Assembly (NCBI GenBank): GCA_030831165.1
Contig: JAURLP010000036.1
Coordinates: 71,622 to 135,621 of the forward strand
Length of the DNA: 64,000 nucleotides
Source of the DNA: Gammaproteobacteria bacterium
GTDB lineage: Bacteria; Pseudomonadota; Gammaproteobacteria; Pseudomonadales; Pseudohongiellaceae
Reading direction: 5' to 3'
In this document: in pieces, positions 39,690 through 48,589 of the stretch
Layout of the letters: the number at the start of each line of letters is the position of its first letter
Numbering within the stretch: position 1 is the stretch's first letter
The notes under the pieces: model-generated
The model's database searches: none
What the model was told of the DNA's origin: nothing
Seen by the model: only the letters and a program-made list of their open reading frames with translations
Translations under genes and position numbers: made by a program

Positions 39690-40706
39690 TTAGACAACCT
39701 CCCAGGTATGACCACTCCTTAATAGTGTATTGAGATTGCCCGATTCTTTTCCCTGGCGTAGCTGTTCACGTTGAATGAATAAATCGTCTACGTAATTTGG
39801 TTTGGGATTGTGGTATATCACACCCACAGCCACCGGAAACTCGTCGCCACCCATCTCACCGATTAAGTTCGCCAGCGCCTTATTGGTCTGGTCATGAACC
39901 AGCACGTCTTCCAGCGGACAGTCTTCACCAATAGTCACAACTTCCAGAGTCAATGTTTCCTTATTCAGCCTGATGCCCTTGTTATTTTCCTTGCCAAAAA
40001 TAAGAGCTTTGCCGTGTTCAATTTCTATCCGGAAATCAGCAGCGATTTTTTTGTCTTTGACGTTTTCAAAAATACCATCATTGTAGATGGGGCAGTTTTG
40101 TAAAATTTCCACAAAGGATGCACCTTCATGGGCATGCGCCTGTTTGATGACAGAACTCAGATGTTTCATCTCGGTATCAATAGAGCGTGCGACAAAGGCA
40201 GCCCCTGAGCCTAGCGCGACTGCACAGGGAGAAAGTGGCAAGTCGATTGAACCCTGTGGGGTTGAGGGCGAGCGCGTGCCTACCTTGGAGGTTGGTGAAT
40301 ATTGACCTTTGGTCAGGCCATAAATTTCGTTGTTAAATAAAAGAATGTTCAGATTTACGTTACGGCGCAAAGCATGCATAGTGTGATTACCACCTATACT
40401 CAAAGCATCTCCGTCACCTGTTATGACCCATACATCCAGTTCCGGATTGGCCAGTTTAACCCCGGTAGCAATAGAGGGTGCTCGACCATGAATGGTATGA
40501 AAACCATAGGTATTCATGTAATAAGGAAAACGTGAAGAGCAGCCAATACCTGACACAAAAACCTGATTTTCTTTCGGACGATCAAATTCAGGCATGAGTT
40601 TTTGAATGGTTTTCAAAATGGCATAGTCACCACAGCCCGGACACCACCTTACTTCCTGGTCTGAGGTGTAGTCTTTGATCGTTAGTTTATTGACTGCCTG
40701 GTTCAT
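39690..40706 (-). CDS. korB: 2-oxoacid:ferredoxin oxidoreductase, beta subunit (2-oxoglutarate type)
   Basis: The TPP-binding subunit that oxidatively decarboxylates a 2-oxoacid, most likely 2-oxoglutarate, to the acyl-CoA. The CPGCGDYA motif and a GIGCSSRFPYYMNTYGFHTIHGRA block hold cysteines for its 4Fe-4S cluster. The TPP motif is ITGDGDALSIGGNH with NNEIYGLTKGQ. It has 338 residues and follows korA by 44 bp. Substrate choice (2-oxoglutarate rather than pyruvate) is from family resemblance. Confidence 0.92.
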   Translation of the reverse strand: MNQAVNKLTIKDYTSDQEVRWCPGCGDYAILKTIQKLMPEFDRPKENQVFVSGIGCSSRFPYYMNTYGFHTIHGRAPSIATGVKLANPELDVWVITGDGDALSIGGNHTMHALRRNVNLNILLFNNEIYGLTKGQYSPTSKVGTRSPSTPQGSIDLPLSPCAVALGSGAAFVARSIDTEMKHLSSVIKQAHAHEGASFVEILQNCPIYNDGIFENVKDKKIAADFRIEIEHGKALIFGKENNKGIRLNKETLTLEVVTIGEDCPLEDVLVHDQTNKALANLIGEMGGDEFPVAVGVIYHNPKPNYVDDLFIQREQLRQGKESGNLNTLLRSGHTWEVV

Positions 40707-40750
40707 AACTGACTCCTAAACTGTAATATTTAGCGCTGCTGTACTACTAA

Positions 40751-42592
40751 TTATTTAGTAATTTCAGATTTGATCGCGCGTTCTATTTCGCTGATTTTAA
40801 ACGGCTGTCCTGATACTTTATTCAAGGCTTTTGCATCGATCAGAAATTCTGAACGGATTATTTTCACCAGTTGCCCGGTATTCATTTCTGGCACGAGTAT
40901 ATTGTCATATCCAGCAAGTAATTCCTGCAAATTTGCAGGTAGAGGCCACATGTGACGAATATGAATATGCGCGACACTGAAACCTTGGCGAATGCTTCTT
41001 TTAACAGCCTGATGGATAGCACCGTAAGTAGAGCCCCAGCCTACGACAGCCAGTTTGCCACTACTTCCACCAAGGTGTACTTCCTGCAAGGGAATATCGG
41101 CTGCAATATTGTCGATTTTGGCTTTTCGAGTATCAGTCATCTTCTGATGATTATCAGGATCATAACTGATATCACCAGTATCATAACTTTTCTCTATACC
41201 TCCGATACGATGTTCCAAGCCGACAGTGCCTGGCTTGGCCCAGACTCGGGCTAAAGTTTGGGCATCGCGTAGCGAAGGTGTAAAACCTTCAGTTTTATCA
41301 TGGAAAGTGACAGGGAATGGCTCATAGTTATCAAAATCTGGAATTAACCATGGCTCTGATGCATTAGCAATATAACCGTCTGACAACAACATTACAGGTG
41401 TCATATATTTGGTGGCCAGTCGCATAGCTTCTATGGCTGTATCAAAGCAATCGCCAGGATGGCTTGAAGCAACTACCGGCAGCGGAGTATCACCGTGTCG
41501 ACCATAGATAGCCTGTAATAAATCAGACTGTTCAGTTTTGGTAGGTAGTCCTGTTGAGGGACCACCACGTTGCGTATTAACGACTACCAAGGGCAGCTCT
41601 GCGGATACAGCCAGAGAAATAGCCTCTTGTTTGAGCGCAATACCTGGCCCGGCACTGGATGTAACCCCCAGGGATCCGGCAAATGACGCTCCGATAGCGG
41701 CACACACAGCTGCAATTTCGTCTTCAGCCTGAAAAGTAATGACATCATAGTCTTTGCGAGCTGCCAGAGCGTGCAATAGGTTGGAGGCAGGAGTGATTGG
41801 GTAAGAGGCAAATAAAATGCCTAAATTGGCCAGTTTCCCACCTGCAAGCAAGCCCCATGCAAGAGCAGTAGTGCCGTTCATGTTTCTGTAGGTGCCGGGG
41901 ATTTGATGTGCTTTCGGTACTTTATAGATGGCAATACCACTGGGTAATTCTGCTGTTTCAGCATAAGCATTTCCAGCATTCAGTGCAGCAATATTGGCAT
42001 TGGCAATATCAGGTTTGTTTGCGAATTTTGCTTTTAAGCCATCGATTGTGCTTTGCTTATCGCGATCAAATAGCCAGAACACAAGCCCAAGCGTCCACAT
42101 GTTTTTGCAGCGCAAGGCCATCTTGTGGCTTAATCCAAACTCTTCGACTGCTGTGATTACCTGGGAATGGATATCGATAGCTAAGACTCTATAGGCATCT
42201 AAAGTACCGTCATCCAGAGGATTGCTAAGATATTTGGCTTTGGCAAGGTTTTTATCATTGAAAGCACCCGTATCAACAATGACCATACCGCCAGGTATCA
42301 GGTATTTTAGATTGGTAATTAAAGCTGCGGGGTTCATGGCAACCAGAACCTCAACTTCATCCCCGGCAGTAGTTACATCCTCTGAACCAAAATAAATCTG
42401 AAACGCCGATACACCAAAGGTTGCACCTACAGGGGCGCGAATTTCTGCCGGAAAATCCGGGAAAGTTGAGAGATTGTTGCCATGCAAAGCAGTGGCCAGC
42501 GTGAAATTGGTGCCGGTTAACTGCATACCGTCACCAGAGTCTCCAGCAAATCTTACAACAATATTCTGATGTTGCTCAGTTTTAGCGTCCAT
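40751..42592 (-). CDS. korA: 2-oxoacid:acceptor oxidoreductase, fused gamma/alpha subunit
   Basis: A 613-residue fusion. The N-terminal gamma domain (about 1-200) has FAGDSGDGMQLTG and PDFPAEIRAP. The alpha domain that follows has the pyrimidine-binding motif SYPITPAS, the EDEIAA acidic pair and TSSAGPGIALKQEAI, then QRGGPSTGLPTKTEQSDL. Together with KorB it forms a two-subunit oxidoreductase that passes electrons to ferredoxin. There is no fused ferredoxin domain. Such enzymes in aerobic Gammaproteobacteria are usually oxygen-tolerant Kor types that bypass or supplement 2-oxoglutarate dehydrogenase. Confidence 0.92.
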   Translation of the reverse strand: MDAKTEQHQNIVVRFAGDSGDGMQLTGTNFTLATALHGNNLSTFPDFPAEIRAPVGATFGVSAFQIYFGSEDVTTAGDEVEVLVAMNPAALITNLKYLIPGGMVIVDTGAFNDKNLAKAKYLSNPLDDGTLDAYRVLAIDIHSQVITAVEEFGLSHKMALRCKNMWTLGLVFWLFDRDKQSTIDGLKAKFANKPDIANANIAALNAGNAYAETAELPSGIAIYKVPKAHQIPGTYRNMNGTTALAWGLLAGGKLANLGILFASYPITPASNLLHALAARKDYDVITFQAEDEIAAVCAAIGASFAGSLGVTSSAGPGIALKQEAISLAVSAELPLVVVNTQRGGPSTGLPTKTEQSDLLQAIYGRHGDTPLPVVASSHPGDCFDTAIEAMRLATKYMTPVMLLSDGYIANASEPWLIPDFDNYEPFPVTFHDKTEGFTPSLRDAQTLARVWAKPGTVGLEHRIGGIEKSYDTGDISYDPDNHQKMTDTRKAKIDNIAADIPLQEVHLGGSSGKLAVVGWGSTYGAIHQAVKRSIRQGFSVAHIHIRHMWPLPANLQELLAGYDNILVPEMNTGQLVKIIRSEFLIDAKALNKVSGQPFKISEIERAIKSEITK

Positions 42593-42818
42593 ATTTATAT
42601 CTCAACTGGTGTTCTTCCAATCTGGTTCAACCATGCTTTTTTCAGACTTTTTCAGGGGTTCTGCAAAACCAGTCTGTAAGCCTTGAAGGGTATCAGAGAA
42701 GTAGCTAGAAAATTAGGGAGCGAATTATAGCAATCTACAAGGAAATATTGCTATAGCAGTCTTATTTTGGCATTGTCTCACTGCGAATTTAACTTTGAAC
42801 ATCTAGGAATAGTTGGAC

Positions 42819-43514
42819 ATGACCAAAAGCTCAGAAAAGAAACTAAAACGTGACGTTAAGAAGCAACAGGCTAAACGCCGTGAAAAAATACAGAAATCAC
42901 TCATTACGGCATTCGTCGTACTCATGATTCCGGTTGCGCTGTATGTGTTTTATCAAGGCCTCTTCGGTGGGGCTCCGGTTTATCCACCTGATCAGGTTTC
43001 TGTAACAGACCATGTACAGGGAGAAGCAAGTGCGCCACTAACCATTACTGTCTATGGCGACTTTCAATGCCCTAATTGTGCTAATGAGGCTAATTTAATC
43101 AGTCAGGCCTGGCCACAGATCGGTAATCGATCACGTTTGGTTTTCAGGCATTATCCCTTGGACACTTATCCGCATTCTTTTGAAGCAGCCCGCTATGCTG
43201 AGGCGGCAGGACGTCAGGATGCTTTTTGGGAATTGTATAGTTTATTTTATGGCGATCAGTCTTCATGGTCAGTGTTGCCAGATGCCACTGTTGCTTTTGA
43301 GGATTATGCGGCAGAGCTGGGTTTGGATATTGATCAGCTTCGTGCAGATGCGAACTTGCCTGAAATCAGAGAAAAAATTCTCGCAGACCAGCGTGGTGGA
43401 AACAGGGCGGGAGTCAGAAGTACGCCAACAATGTACTTCAATGGAGAGATGATGCCGAATCCAAGGACCGCCTCCGAACTTATTCAAATGGTAAATGAGT
43501 TCTTGGCTGAATAG
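42819..43514 (+). CDS. Membrane-anchored DsbA-like thiol oxidoreductase
   Basis: A 231-residue protein. The start at 42819 (AGGAA about 12 bp before) follows a lysine-rich cytoplasmic tail, then a membrane segment at residues 27-45, leaving a periplasmic thioredoxin fold. The active site is CPNC at 84-87 in VYGDFQCPNCANE, and the cis-proline loop is RSTPTMYFNGE. It resembles the DsbA/thioredoxin_4 family rather than classical DsbA. The redox direction cannot be inferred. A short in-frame TTG at 42813 is an alternative start. Confidence 0.88.
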   Translation: MTKSSEKKLKRDVKKQQAKRREKIQKSLITAFVVLMIPVALYVFYQGLFGGAPVYPPDQVSVTDHVQGEASAPLTITVYGDFQCPNCANEANLISQAWPQIGNRSRLVFRHYPLDTYPHSFEAARYAEAAGRQDAFWELYSLFYGDQSSWSVLPDATVAFEDYAAELGLDIDQLRADANLPEIREKILADQRGGNRAGVRSTPTMYFNGEMMPNPRTASELIQMVNEFLAE

Positions 43515-43653
43515 GCCTGCTTCGCTCGGCTATTCATCGTTAAAATTTAAACCCAAAGCGGTTACATACAGGTCATTGAATCTGCGAGTTAGTTTCTAGA
43601 TCTAAAAATTTAAGCAATATAAAAAGCCGTCTCGAGTGAAGCTTAATCGAGGC

Positions 43654-43716
43654 AATAAAATAAATCAGGGAAGGAGTTTACAAAGCGCGTAAATGACTGA
43701 GTTGATTTATTTTATT
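43654..43716. repeat. 14-bp perfect inverted repeat between convergent genes
   Basis: AATAAAATAAATCA (43654-43667) and TGATTTATTTTATT (43703-43716) are perfect complements 35 bp apart. They lie between the convergent DsbA-like and mltB genes. Hairpin formation in RNA is possible but the stem is AT-only apart from one GC pair. It may act as a weak bidirectional terminator or a protein-binding site. Confidence 0.5.
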
Positions 43717-43743
43717 AACTAAGAGGAAGCAAGCGCAGCAGGC

Positions 43744-44979
43744 TTATTCACTAATAGCCATAACCCGCATCATATCGAGCAGCTCATACGAAGCATAACC
43801 ATCTGTTGGCAATCCGCTTTCTTCCTGAAAAGCTCTAATAGCACCTCGGGTTCTTGAGCCCAGTATGCCATCAGGTGCTCCAACATCAATCCCCATGCTG
43901 TTAAGCAGAGATTGCAACTCGATTACCTCATCGCGGCTTAAGGCGCGTTCTTCGGTGTCAGGCCAGTGTTGTATTTCTTCTCCGCCAACAAAGCGGTCCG
44001 CAAGGTGTCCGACCGATATCGCATAATAAGTTGACAGGTTCCAGACCATTGTCGTTCTGAAATTATTGTAGGCTAAAAAGGCAGGACCAGATGCCCCTGC
44101 GGGTAAAATGATGGAGCCTTCAAGGGAAGCGTTTCCAAGAGGGCTGCCATCTGCACGCTTAACACCAAGCTCATTCCACTTACTTACTGTTTTCCGAATG
44201 CCTGTGCCGGATTGTGTGAAATCAAAACCTTGAGGAAGCATAACTTCCCGGCCCCAACGCTCATCAGGACGCCAACCGGATTTAGATAAAAAGTTGGCAG
44301 CTGAGGCGAAAATATCAGGCAGGCTGTTCCAGATATCGATACGTCCGTCATTATCGCCATCTACAGCGTAACGGTCGAAAGTAGAGGGCATAAATTGGCA
44401 CTGTCCCATTGCGCCAGCCCATGACCCAGACATGTTTTCAACGCTAATATGACCAGCATCCAAAATTTTCAATGCGGTCAATAACTCATTCCGGAAAAAA
44501 CCACTGCGGCGTGGGTCATAGGCTAAAGTCGCTAATGCATTGAGCACAGAAAAACCGCCAGTAAAATCCCCAAAGTTGCTTTCTAGAGCCCAGAATGAAA
44601 CCAGGTAATGAGCTTGCACACCATATTCCCGAGAGATACGGCTGAATAGTTCACTATGCTCCTCTAGAAGAGCCTGGCCTCTTTCTATACGGGCCTGGCT
44701 AATACGATTGTTCATATAGTTTGAGAAGGTCTGAACGAACTCAGGCTGGCTTTGGTCAAGCTCAATGACTCTGGGAATGGGTTCTTCAATGGTAGACAGG
44801 GCTTCGTCTAAAAGACTCTCGCTAATACCCTGGGCAAGCGCCTCAGAGCGTAACTCAGCTAGCCACTCGGCAAAAGGCTGTTGTTCCTGGGCAAAAGAGC
44901 CAGCGCTCAGGAAAGCAAATAAAATAAACGAAATGGTCAGCTTTTTGGGCTGTAAAAACTTAATCAGAAAGCTAGGCAT
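43744..44979 (-). CDS. mltB: Lytic murein transglycosylase with peptidoglycan-binding domain (MltB family)
   Basis: Cleaves glycan strands with formation of 1,6-anhydro ends. The start at 44979 lies 5 bp after the baeR stop; an ATG at 45009 lies inside baeR. It gives 411 residues with a signal segment (LTISFILFAFLSAGSFAQ; no lipobox visible). The catalytic Glu is in FWALESNFGDFTGG and the GAMGQCQFMPSTFDRYAVDGDNDG block is typical of SLT_2. The C-terminus carries a peptidoglycan-binding fold with MGIDVGAPDGILGSRTR. It is coupled to baeSR, so its expression probably follows cell-envelope stress signalling. Confidence 0.9.
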   Translation of the reverse strand: MPSFLIKFLQPKKLTISFILFAFLSAGSFAQEQQPFAEWLAELRSEALAQGISESLLDEALSTIEEPIPRVIELDQSQPEFVQTFSNYMNNRISQARIERGQALLEEHSELFSRISREYGVQAHYLVSFWALESNFGDFTGGFSVLNALATLAYDPRRSGFFRNELLTALKILDAGHISVENMSGSWAGAMGQCQFMPSTFDRYAVDGDNDGRIDIWNSLPDIFASAANFLSKSGWRPDERWGREVMLPQGFDFTQSGTGIRKTVSKWNELGVKRADGSPLGNASLEGSIILPAGASGPAFLAYNNFRTTMVWNLSTYYAISVGHLADRFVGGEEIQHWPDTEERALSRDEVIELQSLLNSMGIDVGAPDGILGSRTRGAIRAFQEESGLPTDGYASYELLDMMRVMAISE

Positions 44980-44983
44980 ATAA

Positions 44984-45652
44984 TTAATTCCACTCAAATT
45001 TATAACCAACAGCGTAAAGAGAATGAATCAGTTCAACATCAGGCAGTTCCGCGGCAATTTTTTTACGGAGTTTTTTGATATGACTGTCAATAGTGCGATC
45101 ACTCACGATTCGCCCATCCGAATAAATTTTGTCGACCAGTATCACGCGCGAAAAAATACGTCCTGGGTGGTCTGACAACACTTTTAGTAATTGGAATTCA
45201 ACAGCAGTAAGTCCCAAATCATTACCATTGATACTGACTTTATATGTGTCAGTGTCGAGTCGCAGACCTTTTTCTTCCAGCTTCTCAGAGCCCTCACAAC
45301 GTCTCAGAACTGCTTTTACTCTTGCTACAACCTCACGAGGGCTAAAAGGTTTGCAGATATAATCATCAGCACCAAGCTCAAGCCCAAGTAAACGATCAAT
45401 CTCGTCGACTTTTGCAGTTACCATAATCACCGGGAGCTGGGAATTCCGTCGAATTTCCTTGCAGATTTCCATGCCGTCAGTACCCGGCAGCATTAAGTCC
45501 AAAAGCACCAGGTCAGGTTTATGTTTTTCCAGCCAAGGCAATACTTCATCGCCATTATGAAGTAAGGAGGTTTTGTATCCGTTGCGATCTAGATAATCTT
45601 TTAGGAGATTTGCTAATTTTTCTTCGTCTTCCACGATTAAAACATGTTGCAT
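44984..45652 (-). CDS. baeR: OmpR-family response regulator, BaeR-like
   Basis: A 222-residue DNA-binding response regulator. The receiver has the phosphoacceptor Asp52 in LVLLDLMLPGTDG; the block VDEIDRLLGLELGADDYICKPFSPREVVARVKAVLRR is nearly identical to E. coli BaeR. The winged-helix domain ends with the RTIDSHIKKLRKKI recognition helix and AVGYKFEW. Cognate kinase is baeS upstream with a 73-bp gap. BaeR in E. coli controls envelope stress and efflux genes; here mltB is directly downstream. Confidence 0.88.
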   Translation of the reverse strand: MQHVLIVEDEEKLANLLKDYLDRNGYKTSLLHNGDEVLPWLEKHKPDLVLLDLMLPGTDGMEICKEIRRNSQLPVIMVTAKVDEIDRLLGLELGADDYICKPFSPREVVARVKAVLRRCEGSEKLEEKGLRLDTDTYKVSINGNDLGLTAVEFQLLKVLSDHPGRIFSRVILVDKIYSDGRIVSDRTIDSHIKKLRKKIAAELPDVELIHSLYAVGYKFEWN

Positions 45653-45725
45653 GATGAGTATCCGGACTGAAAATTATTTGAGGCAGTTTAAGTCCTTGAG
45701 AGCCAAGGGGCAAATTATTCCTTGC

Positions 45726-47252
45726 CTAGGATTTTTGCCGTTTAGGTAGTTCAATTTTAAGTTTCAAGCCACCAAGCTCCGAGTGCTCTGCCTTGATCTG
45801 ACCTTCATGAGCCTCGACGATATTTTTGCAGATGGCTAAGCCCAGCCCGGAACCACCCTTCTCGCGATTACGGGAAGAATCCACACGGTAAAGACGATCA
45901 AACAATTTTTCCATGTCAGTTTCACTAACCCCAGGTTCTGAGTCGACCCAGGTGATAAGTACCCTATCGGTATATTCCTTGAGGTCAATTTTGAGTTCAC
46001 CACCCTTATCTGTATAACGACAGGTATTCTGTAGCAGGTTATCGAAGAGCTGTTTAAGCCGCTTTGGGTCGCCAAAGATATTGATGTGGGATTTATTTCT
46101 AAGGCTATGCACTTTAAGCGTCAGGTTTATATCGTTTTGATCAATTAAAAGGTGATGCAAACTCAGTGTCTGTTCTAGCAAGTTTTTAATATCGACCTTT
46201 TCTTTTTCATAAACCAAGGCACCATTATCGGACATCGATAGTTCATGCAAATCGTTAACCAGGGTATTTAAATGCACTACTTCCTGGTGCCAGGAATCCA
46301 GACTTGTCGGGTCAAGTGGCCTGATGCCATCCTGGACCGCTTCCAGTTCGCCGCGAAGAATCGCTAAAGGCGTTCTAAGTTCGTGGGAAATGTCTGCAAT
46401 CCATTGTTGTCTGGCTGTCTGATTCTGCTCAAGTGTGTTGGCCAAGGTGTTAAAATCTGTGGATAACTGGGCCAGTTCATCAGAGCCATGAATTTCCAGT
46501 CTGGAGCTGTAGTCACCCGCAGTAAGCGCACGAGTGCCACCGACCAGATCACGGATTGGTCGAACCATATAACCTGAAGCCGGAACGGCAATTAGAGTAG
46601 AGATGACGACAAGTGCGATACCAACCAGGAAAAAGGTGTTAATTTGAGTCTGAACAAACAGTACATCGGCACGCTCAGACAATTCTTGTCTGCTGGTGAC
46701 CGCAAGATAACCAACGGTTTCTTCCATAAAAGTGATTGGATAAAGATTGGCCAGAGGCAGCGCTTCAGGATCCCCGAACATGATTTCCTGGTTTTCATCC
46801 AATAAAAGCAGGTGAGGTCTTGCAGGACTGTATTCAGAAGAAAAATACCAGTCATCATCCGCTAATAAGGAAGGGCGGCGGAATGAATCAATAGCGCTGG
46901 GGTTTGATGTCAGAATATTGCGATCTTCAATGGCAGAATCGATTAGACGGAAATTGGTAACCTGGCTAATCTCGAGTAATTCACCGGAGGTTGTGGTTCG
47001 GGCAATACTGTCTCTTATAATGATATTCCAGAGGCTGGGGTTCCCACGAAGTAAATCCCAACGATCACGTGTGGCGTACCATGCCTCCAGGCCATCAATC
47101 AGTGCCGGAATCTGTTGTTCCTCGATTCGACTGATATAGTCAATGAAGCCATCGTTAAATTGCGCGCGGCCTAAGCTATACATCGTAACGTAGACAATGA
47201 GATGGGCTGAAAGAATCGCTAGAATTAACTTGTATCTGATGGTTAGTTTCAT
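45726..47252 (-). CDS. baeS: Sensor histidine kinase, BaeS-like
   Basis: A 508-residue inner-membrane kinase. Membrane segment 1 is at about residues 8-28, followed by a periplasmic sensor region of roughly 170 residues, and segment 2 at about 205-232. HAMP follows (VRPIRDLVGGTRALTAGDYSSR). The phosphorylated His290 is in ISHELRTPLA. The ATP-binding N box has DNLLQNTCRYTDKGG and the G boxes include GGSGLGLAICKNIVEAHEG. The sensing ligand is unknown. It starts 358 bp from the divergent lambda-P-like gene. Confidence 0.88.
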   Translation of the reverse strand: MKLTIRYKLILAILSAHLIVYVTMYSLGRAQFNDGFIDYISRIEEQQIPALIDGLEAWYATRDRWDLLRGNPSLWNIIIRDSIARTTTSGELLEISQVTNFRLIDSAIEDRNILTSNPSAIDSFRRPSLLADDDWYFSSEYSPARPHLLLLDENQEIMFGDPEALPLANLYPITFMEETVGYLAVTSRQELSERADVLFVQTQINTFFLVGIALVVISTLIAVPASGYMVRPIRDLVGGTRALTAGDYSSRLEIHGSDELAQLSTDFNTLANTLEQNQTARQQWIADISHELRTPLAILRGELEAVQDGIRPLDPTSLDSWHQEVVHLNTLVNDLHELSMSDNGALVYEKEKVDIKNLLEQTLSLHHLLIDQNDINLTLKVHSLRNKSHINIFGDPKRLKQLFDNLLQNTCRYTDKGGELKIDLKEYTDRVLITWVDSEPGVSETDMEKLFDRLYRVDSSRNREKGGSGLGLAICKNIVEAHEGQIKAEHSELGGLKLKIELPKRQKS

Positions 47253-47610
47253 AAGATTTTGCTGATTTTACCTATCCATGCATAACTATACTCAGGCTTA
47301 GTATAAAATCAGAGTTGCTTAGCAAGATACACGCTATCTTTCATAATATTTGCACATTGCAGCAAATTGTTAATCTTTCTGGGAATGTTAAGTGCTGCAA
47401 CATTATTGTGATACTAGTTTGCTATGCTAAGCTACTGAATTTGGGCTATAGGGTAAAATTCCATTTATAAGGCAGTTCCAATAAAGCCCCTCTGGAGGGT
47501 GGTCTTAAAGGTTTTCAGATAGATCCTCCGCTGGAACAAAAGAAAAAAGGGAATTTGGCTTACGTAGCAGTGATTTTTGATAAATATTCCAGCTTCTTCT
47601 AGGAAAGGCA
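47253..47610. other. Intergenic region between baeS and the lambda-P-like gene
   Basis: A 358-bp divergent gap. Near baeS, TATACT/AGTATA form a 6-bp inverted repeat with a 7-bp loop (47287-47305) whose right arm overlaps a minus-strand TATACT -10-like box; it could be an operator. Further on, GTTCCA (47475-47480) and TGGAAC (47532-47537) could close a stem around two GGAGG/CCTCC pairings, a possible structured leader of the plus-strand gene. AGGAAAG (47601-47607) is the ribosome site for 47611. No coding sequence is convincing. Confidence 0.4.
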
Positions 47611-48300
47611 GTGACAATAAAAAAAATTGATCAACTCATAACGCCTGTCTCAGCGTCCGCAAAGGCCACTAAGCAAATTAAAGGGCTAAAAGCGGATGAT
47701 GATAAAACTTCCGCATCTGCTTCCAGAAAAAACTCCAGTAAAGACCATGTTGATGCTATCAATCAGATGTTTGCTGAATTTGAACTGGCATACCATAATC
47801 AATATCACAAAGCATTTCCTGATGAAGGGGCTTTGAGTCTTGCAAAAAAATACTGGTTAACCAGCCTGTCGATTTTTCCACCGGAATTACTTCTTGCGGC
47901 TACACGTGAGCTTGTTCTCAATCAGCCATTTTTGCCTAGTATTGCCAAGCTTGTCGATACATGTAAATCAGGACAGTCTTTATTTGGCCTACCCAAGGCA
48001 CATGAGGCCTACCTTGAAGCATGCCGGAAGCCATCACCAAAATCAGCCCAGGACTGGAGTCATTCTGCAGTCTATCTGGCTGGTAAAGCCACAGGTTGGT
48101 TTGAATTGGCTAATCAGACCGAAGGGCAGATTTTTCCTTTATATGAATATCACTATTCACAGCTTGTGCAGCGAGTGCTAAAAGGTGAAGAATTGGTTGT
48201 GAACGCGTCTAAAGCTCTTCCTGAATCGATAGACAGACCATTAAGCACAAAAGAAAATTTGTTGCGTCTAAAAGAATTAAAATCCAATCTTAAAATTTAA
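47611..48300 (+). CDS. Chromosomal protein resembling phage lambda replication protein P
   Basis: A 229-residue protein with GTG start and a good ribosome site. The N-terminal 45 residues are polar and Lys/Ser-rich. The remainder resembles lambda P (family PF06992): a helical region with EFELAYHNQYHKAF, then NQPFLPSIAKLVDTC (compare lambda NRPFLPS), an EACRK segment, a middle block with HSAVYLAGKATGW, then RVLKGEEL and a C-terminal helix rich in Lys ending ELKSNLKI. Lambda P binds the host DnaB helicase and delivers it to origins. No phage gene, integrase or att-like repeat lies near, and its neighbours are core genes, so this looks like a domesticated or vertically inherited helicase-loader-like protein. 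Function is inferred from resemblance only. Confidence 0.65.
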   Translation: MTIKKIDQLITPVSASAKATKQIKGLKADDDKTSASASRKNSSKDHVDAINQMFAEFELAYHNQYHKAFPDEGALSLAKKYWLTSLSIFPPELLLAATRELVLNQPFLPSIAKLVDTCKSGQSLFGLPKAHEAYLEACRKPSPKSAQDWSHSAVYLAGKATGWFELANQTEGQIFPLYEYHYSQLVQRVLKGEELVVNASKALPESIDRPLSTKENLLRLKELKSNLKI

Positions 48301-48589
48301 TCAGCCTTAAAAATATTTGCTATTCATATTATTCGGCGCGGTGGAATTCATCGCTTCGCGAATTGAGCAGTCCTCACTTGTATTCGAATAATTTATCTAT
48401 CGAAAGCATGTTCAGGGCATGAGAAGGAAATTTATTCTTTTAATAAGCTGGACTAAATTGTACATAGAAAGCATTACGAGCGCGGGTAAGTTAATGCAAA
48501 AAGCAGACGAGGAAACGGAATTTATATAATAAGTTAATGAGTATTCCGAGGCAGTTTTTAACAAAGTATTACCAAGCACAGTAGCTTAA

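Noticed and set aside
43509-43535. GAATAG/CTATTC hairpin at the end of the DsbA-like gene
   Set aside because: Imperfect stem and no T tract on the plus strand.
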